A program made the translations under genes and the position numbers. Below are positions 5,942 through 7,341 of a DNA stretch of 7,341 bases, in pieces (positions within the stretch are counted from its first letter, which is position 1; each line of letters starts with the position of its first letter). The notes beneath the pieces were generated by a model, which did no database searches, was not told the origin of the DNA, and saw nothing but the letters and a program-made list of their open reading frames with translations. Origin of the DNA: an uncultured Eubacteriales bacterium (lineage in GTDB: Bacteria > Bacillota_A > Clostridia > Christensenellales > Aristaeellaceae); assembly GCA_944333375.1 (NCBI GenBank), contig CALVKX010000101.1, positions 1 to 7,341 of the forward strand. The letters are read 5' to 3'.

Positions 5942-7123
5942 ATGAAGAAAAAAAGAATTTCTCGCGCCGGCTGTATACTGGCAACGGTCTTGATCGTGTT
6001 CCTTTACGCAACTGCGCAGGCAGAGGACAAAAGAACGCTTTCGGAACTGCGCGAAAGCTGTCAGGAAGGCTGGCATGAGACCTATGCTTCCCACGGGCGT
6101 ACCATTGAAGTTGACCTGGAGATCCTGCTCCCGGACGCCGAGCGTTTTCCTGTTGTGTACGCCGATCCGCTGCCGATGACGGGAGATCAGGGAAACGCAG
6201 AGGCATCAACGGTCAGCAACCATGTGGAAGAATGGAGAAGTGACGGGATTCTTCGGGTTGATTACCCGGATAGCGGCGTTCTGCGAGCGGCGCAACGGGA
6301 ACATCCCGAAGCGGCTATTTCCGATGGCTACAATCAATATTCAATCATCCGGCAAATCACGGAATTTGAAACCGACAAGCCCTATGCATATAACAATCCA
6401 ACCACGGTAGCGGACGCACAGGCGCTATTGGAGGAGGCCGGGAAAACGTATTTCCCGGAAGCGCAGATCGAACTCATGCCCCATTGGCTCAGGGCCTATC
6501 AGGGAGACATGAAATATGATCGCCAAAACGACACCTACAGCGGAGATCCGCTTCCTCAGTCGGAGGCCACGCTGATGGTGTATTTCGATCAGATCATCCG
6601 TGACATCCCCGTCCTGGGTTGCGCTGCCCAGAGTTTTGCGCAATACGCGGGTATAAACAGCAAAGAGAAGCAGTTGATGTATGGCGCAATCGCCATTACG
6701 CAGGGCTACAAACGCTTTGGAATCGACGAGCTCTATCGCAGTTTGCAGTTTTATCTGGTGCAGGAGAGAGAAGTGATTGCGCAGGACGTCCCCTTATGCA
6801 GCTTTCAGCAAGTCAAGAATACCTACGAAAATCTGATCGAGGAAGGAAAACTCAGAAGCATTTCGAGCTTACGGCTTGGTTATATCATCTGGCAGAATGA
6901 GGGTCCCTATGCCTACACGCTCATGCCGACCTGGGTGGCCGAAGGAGAATTGTTCCCCGATGCGACTTCGGAAAAACCGAAGAAAAAGACGCAATATGAT
7001 ACCATCCCCGCAAACTGGGGATATGTTATGGTCAACGCCCAAACCGGAGAGTTGATTGATCCATGGAAGAAGGGGAAAAACCGTTCCTTCGATTGTCCCG
7101 ACTTGTTGACCTGGGAGGATTGA
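5942..7123 (+). CDS. Secreted protein of unknown function
   Basis: This 393-residue protein begins with a clear export signal: MKKKRISR, a hydrophobic core (about residues 9-23) and a likely cleavage site after ATAQA (27/28). C11 lies at the front of the core, so a lipoprotein signal is unlikely. The mature protein opens with a GWHETYASHGRTIEVDLEI stretch. Its middle has a YFDQIIRDIPVLG segment (214-226), like the Y-x-Q-x-x-x-x-x-P-V-x-G pattern of some propeptide or PepSY-like domains. Its C-terminus has YTLMPTWVAEGEL (325-337) and YVMVNAQTGELIDPW (361-375). This layout recalls uncharacterised secreted Clostridia proteins such as DUF6034, but that assignment is from memory and weak. No catalytic motif is visible. 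AGGTGGGG (5927-5934) with a 7-base gap supports the ATG at 5942, although the frame is open back to 5771. Codons are far richer in A and T than in upstream genes. The stop lies one base before a second start at 7125. Confidence 0.75.
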   Translation: MKKKRISRAGCILATVLIVFLYATAQAEDKRTLSELRESCQEGWHETYASHGRTIEVDLEILLPDAERFPVVYADPLPMTGDQGNAEASTVSNHVEEWRSDGILRVDYPDSGVLRAAQREHPEAAISDGYNQYSIIRQITEFETDKPYAYNNPTTVADAQALLEEAGKTYFPEAQIELMPHWLRAYQGDMKYDRQNDTYSGDPLPQSEATLMVYFDQIIRDIPVLGCAAQSFAQYAGINSKEKQLMYGAIAITQGYKRFGIDELYRSLQFYLVQEREVIAQDVPLCSFQQVKNTYENLIEEGKLRSISSLRLGYIIWQNEGPYAYTLMPTWVAEGELFPDATSEKPKKKTQYDTIPANWGYVMVNAQTGELIDPWKKGKNRSFDCPDLLTWED

Positions 7124-7124
7124 C

Positions 7125-7181
7125 ATGCGTGGAGAATGGAAGCGGGCATTGCTTTCCCCATGGTTTTGGCCAGGGTCATGA
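7125..7181 (+). pseudogene. Truncated start of a permease-like gene
   Basis: An ATG at 7125 lies one base after the previous stop, with GGGAGG (7113-7118) six bases upstream, an excellent and translationally coupled start. The reading frame gives MRGEWKRALLSPWFW and then WPGS-stop at 7179-7181. The first 15 residues resemble the basic, Trp-rich cytoplasmic N-terminus of ABC-type permeases in Clostridia, just before the first membrane helix, but no helix follows. Reading on in the frame of base 7171 stays open to the window end and includes a hydrophobic stretch (ALWLSVTPVSMLLLFISPGL), so a frameshift is possible. A replaced downstream sequence is equally possible. A real 18-residue peptide cannot be excluded. 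The family call rests on a very short match. Confidence 0.4.
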
Positions 7182-7341
7182 TGCCTTCGTGTTCTGCATG
7201 CCGCTTCCTTGTCGGCTCATCAGCAGGGATTGGGGGATGGGAAACAGAAGTTCAGCCCTTTGGCTCTCCGTGACGCCGGTTTCCATGCTTCTTCTCTTTA
7301 TTTCTCCTGGCCTTGTGCAACAAACCCGTCTCTGCCGCCCC
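7182..7341. other. Right-edge stretch with no gene I can support
   Basis: These 160 bases hold no start with a good ribosome binding site on the + strand. One + strand frame (from 7171) and one - strand frame (stop at 7176-7178, open to the window edge, with an ATG near 7286) are both open, each for about 55 codons, but neither gives a protein sequence I recognise. No clear terminator, promoter or inverted repeat was seen. It may be decayed coding sequence or the edge of an inserted element. Confidence 0.4.

Noticed and set aside
6913..7179. An 88-codon - strand frame at the right edge
   Set aside because: Most of it is antisense to the secreted-protein gene and it matches nothing I recognise.
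1..7341. CRISPR arrays, tRNA or rRNA genes, complete insertion sequences
   Set aside because: No evenly spaced direct repeats, no tRNA cloverleaf or rRNA sequence, and no transposase with terminal inverted repeats were seen.

Overview
The window looks like chromosome from a high-GC member of the Firmicutes, probably an anaerobic, gut-type Clostridia. The evidence is strong GGGAGG-type ribosome binding sites, sigma-A style promoters, tight gene packing, and the closest-looking protein families. The species cannot be named from this sequence. One 60-base row inside the chorismate synthase gene (3541-3600) has 44 G+C, while one inside the last gene (6661-6720) has 30, so base composition changes clearly in the final 1.4 kb.

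Layout, all on the + strand. (1) 1-104: probable last codons of an upstream gene, then a strong intrinsic terminator. (2) 121-1813: a two-gene unit behind a near-consensus promoter, encoding a YhhN/TMEM86-type membrane protein (192-848) and an AEC-family transporter (872-1813). (3) 1863-5746: a second unit behind an extended -10 promoter: aroA, aroC and a TrmA/RlmD-type RNA methyltransferase, joined by two ATGA stop/start overlaps. AroA and AroC carry out the last two steps of the shikimate pathway, shikimate-3-phosphate to EPSP to chorismate. The methyltransferase is a housekeeping rRNA or tRNA modifier that appears to ride on the same transcript. (4) 5736-5880: a GC-rich spacer with a hairpin around the methyltransferase stop codon, a near-copy of that motif 67 bp on, and a terminator-like inverted repeat. 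(5) 5942-7123: a secreted protein of unknown function in AT-richer sequence. (6) 7125-7341: a well-formed gene start, translationally coupled to the secreted protein, that resembles the N-terminus of an ABC-type permease but stops after 18 codons. It is followed by sequence with no gene I can support.

No wholly new system is evident. The points most worth a second look are the AroA active site, where a normally invariant stretch is replaced (including Ala at the position of E. coli Gly96 and loss of the Arg124 equivalent), the abruptly broken gene at the right edge, and the palindromic repeats at the junction where composition changes.
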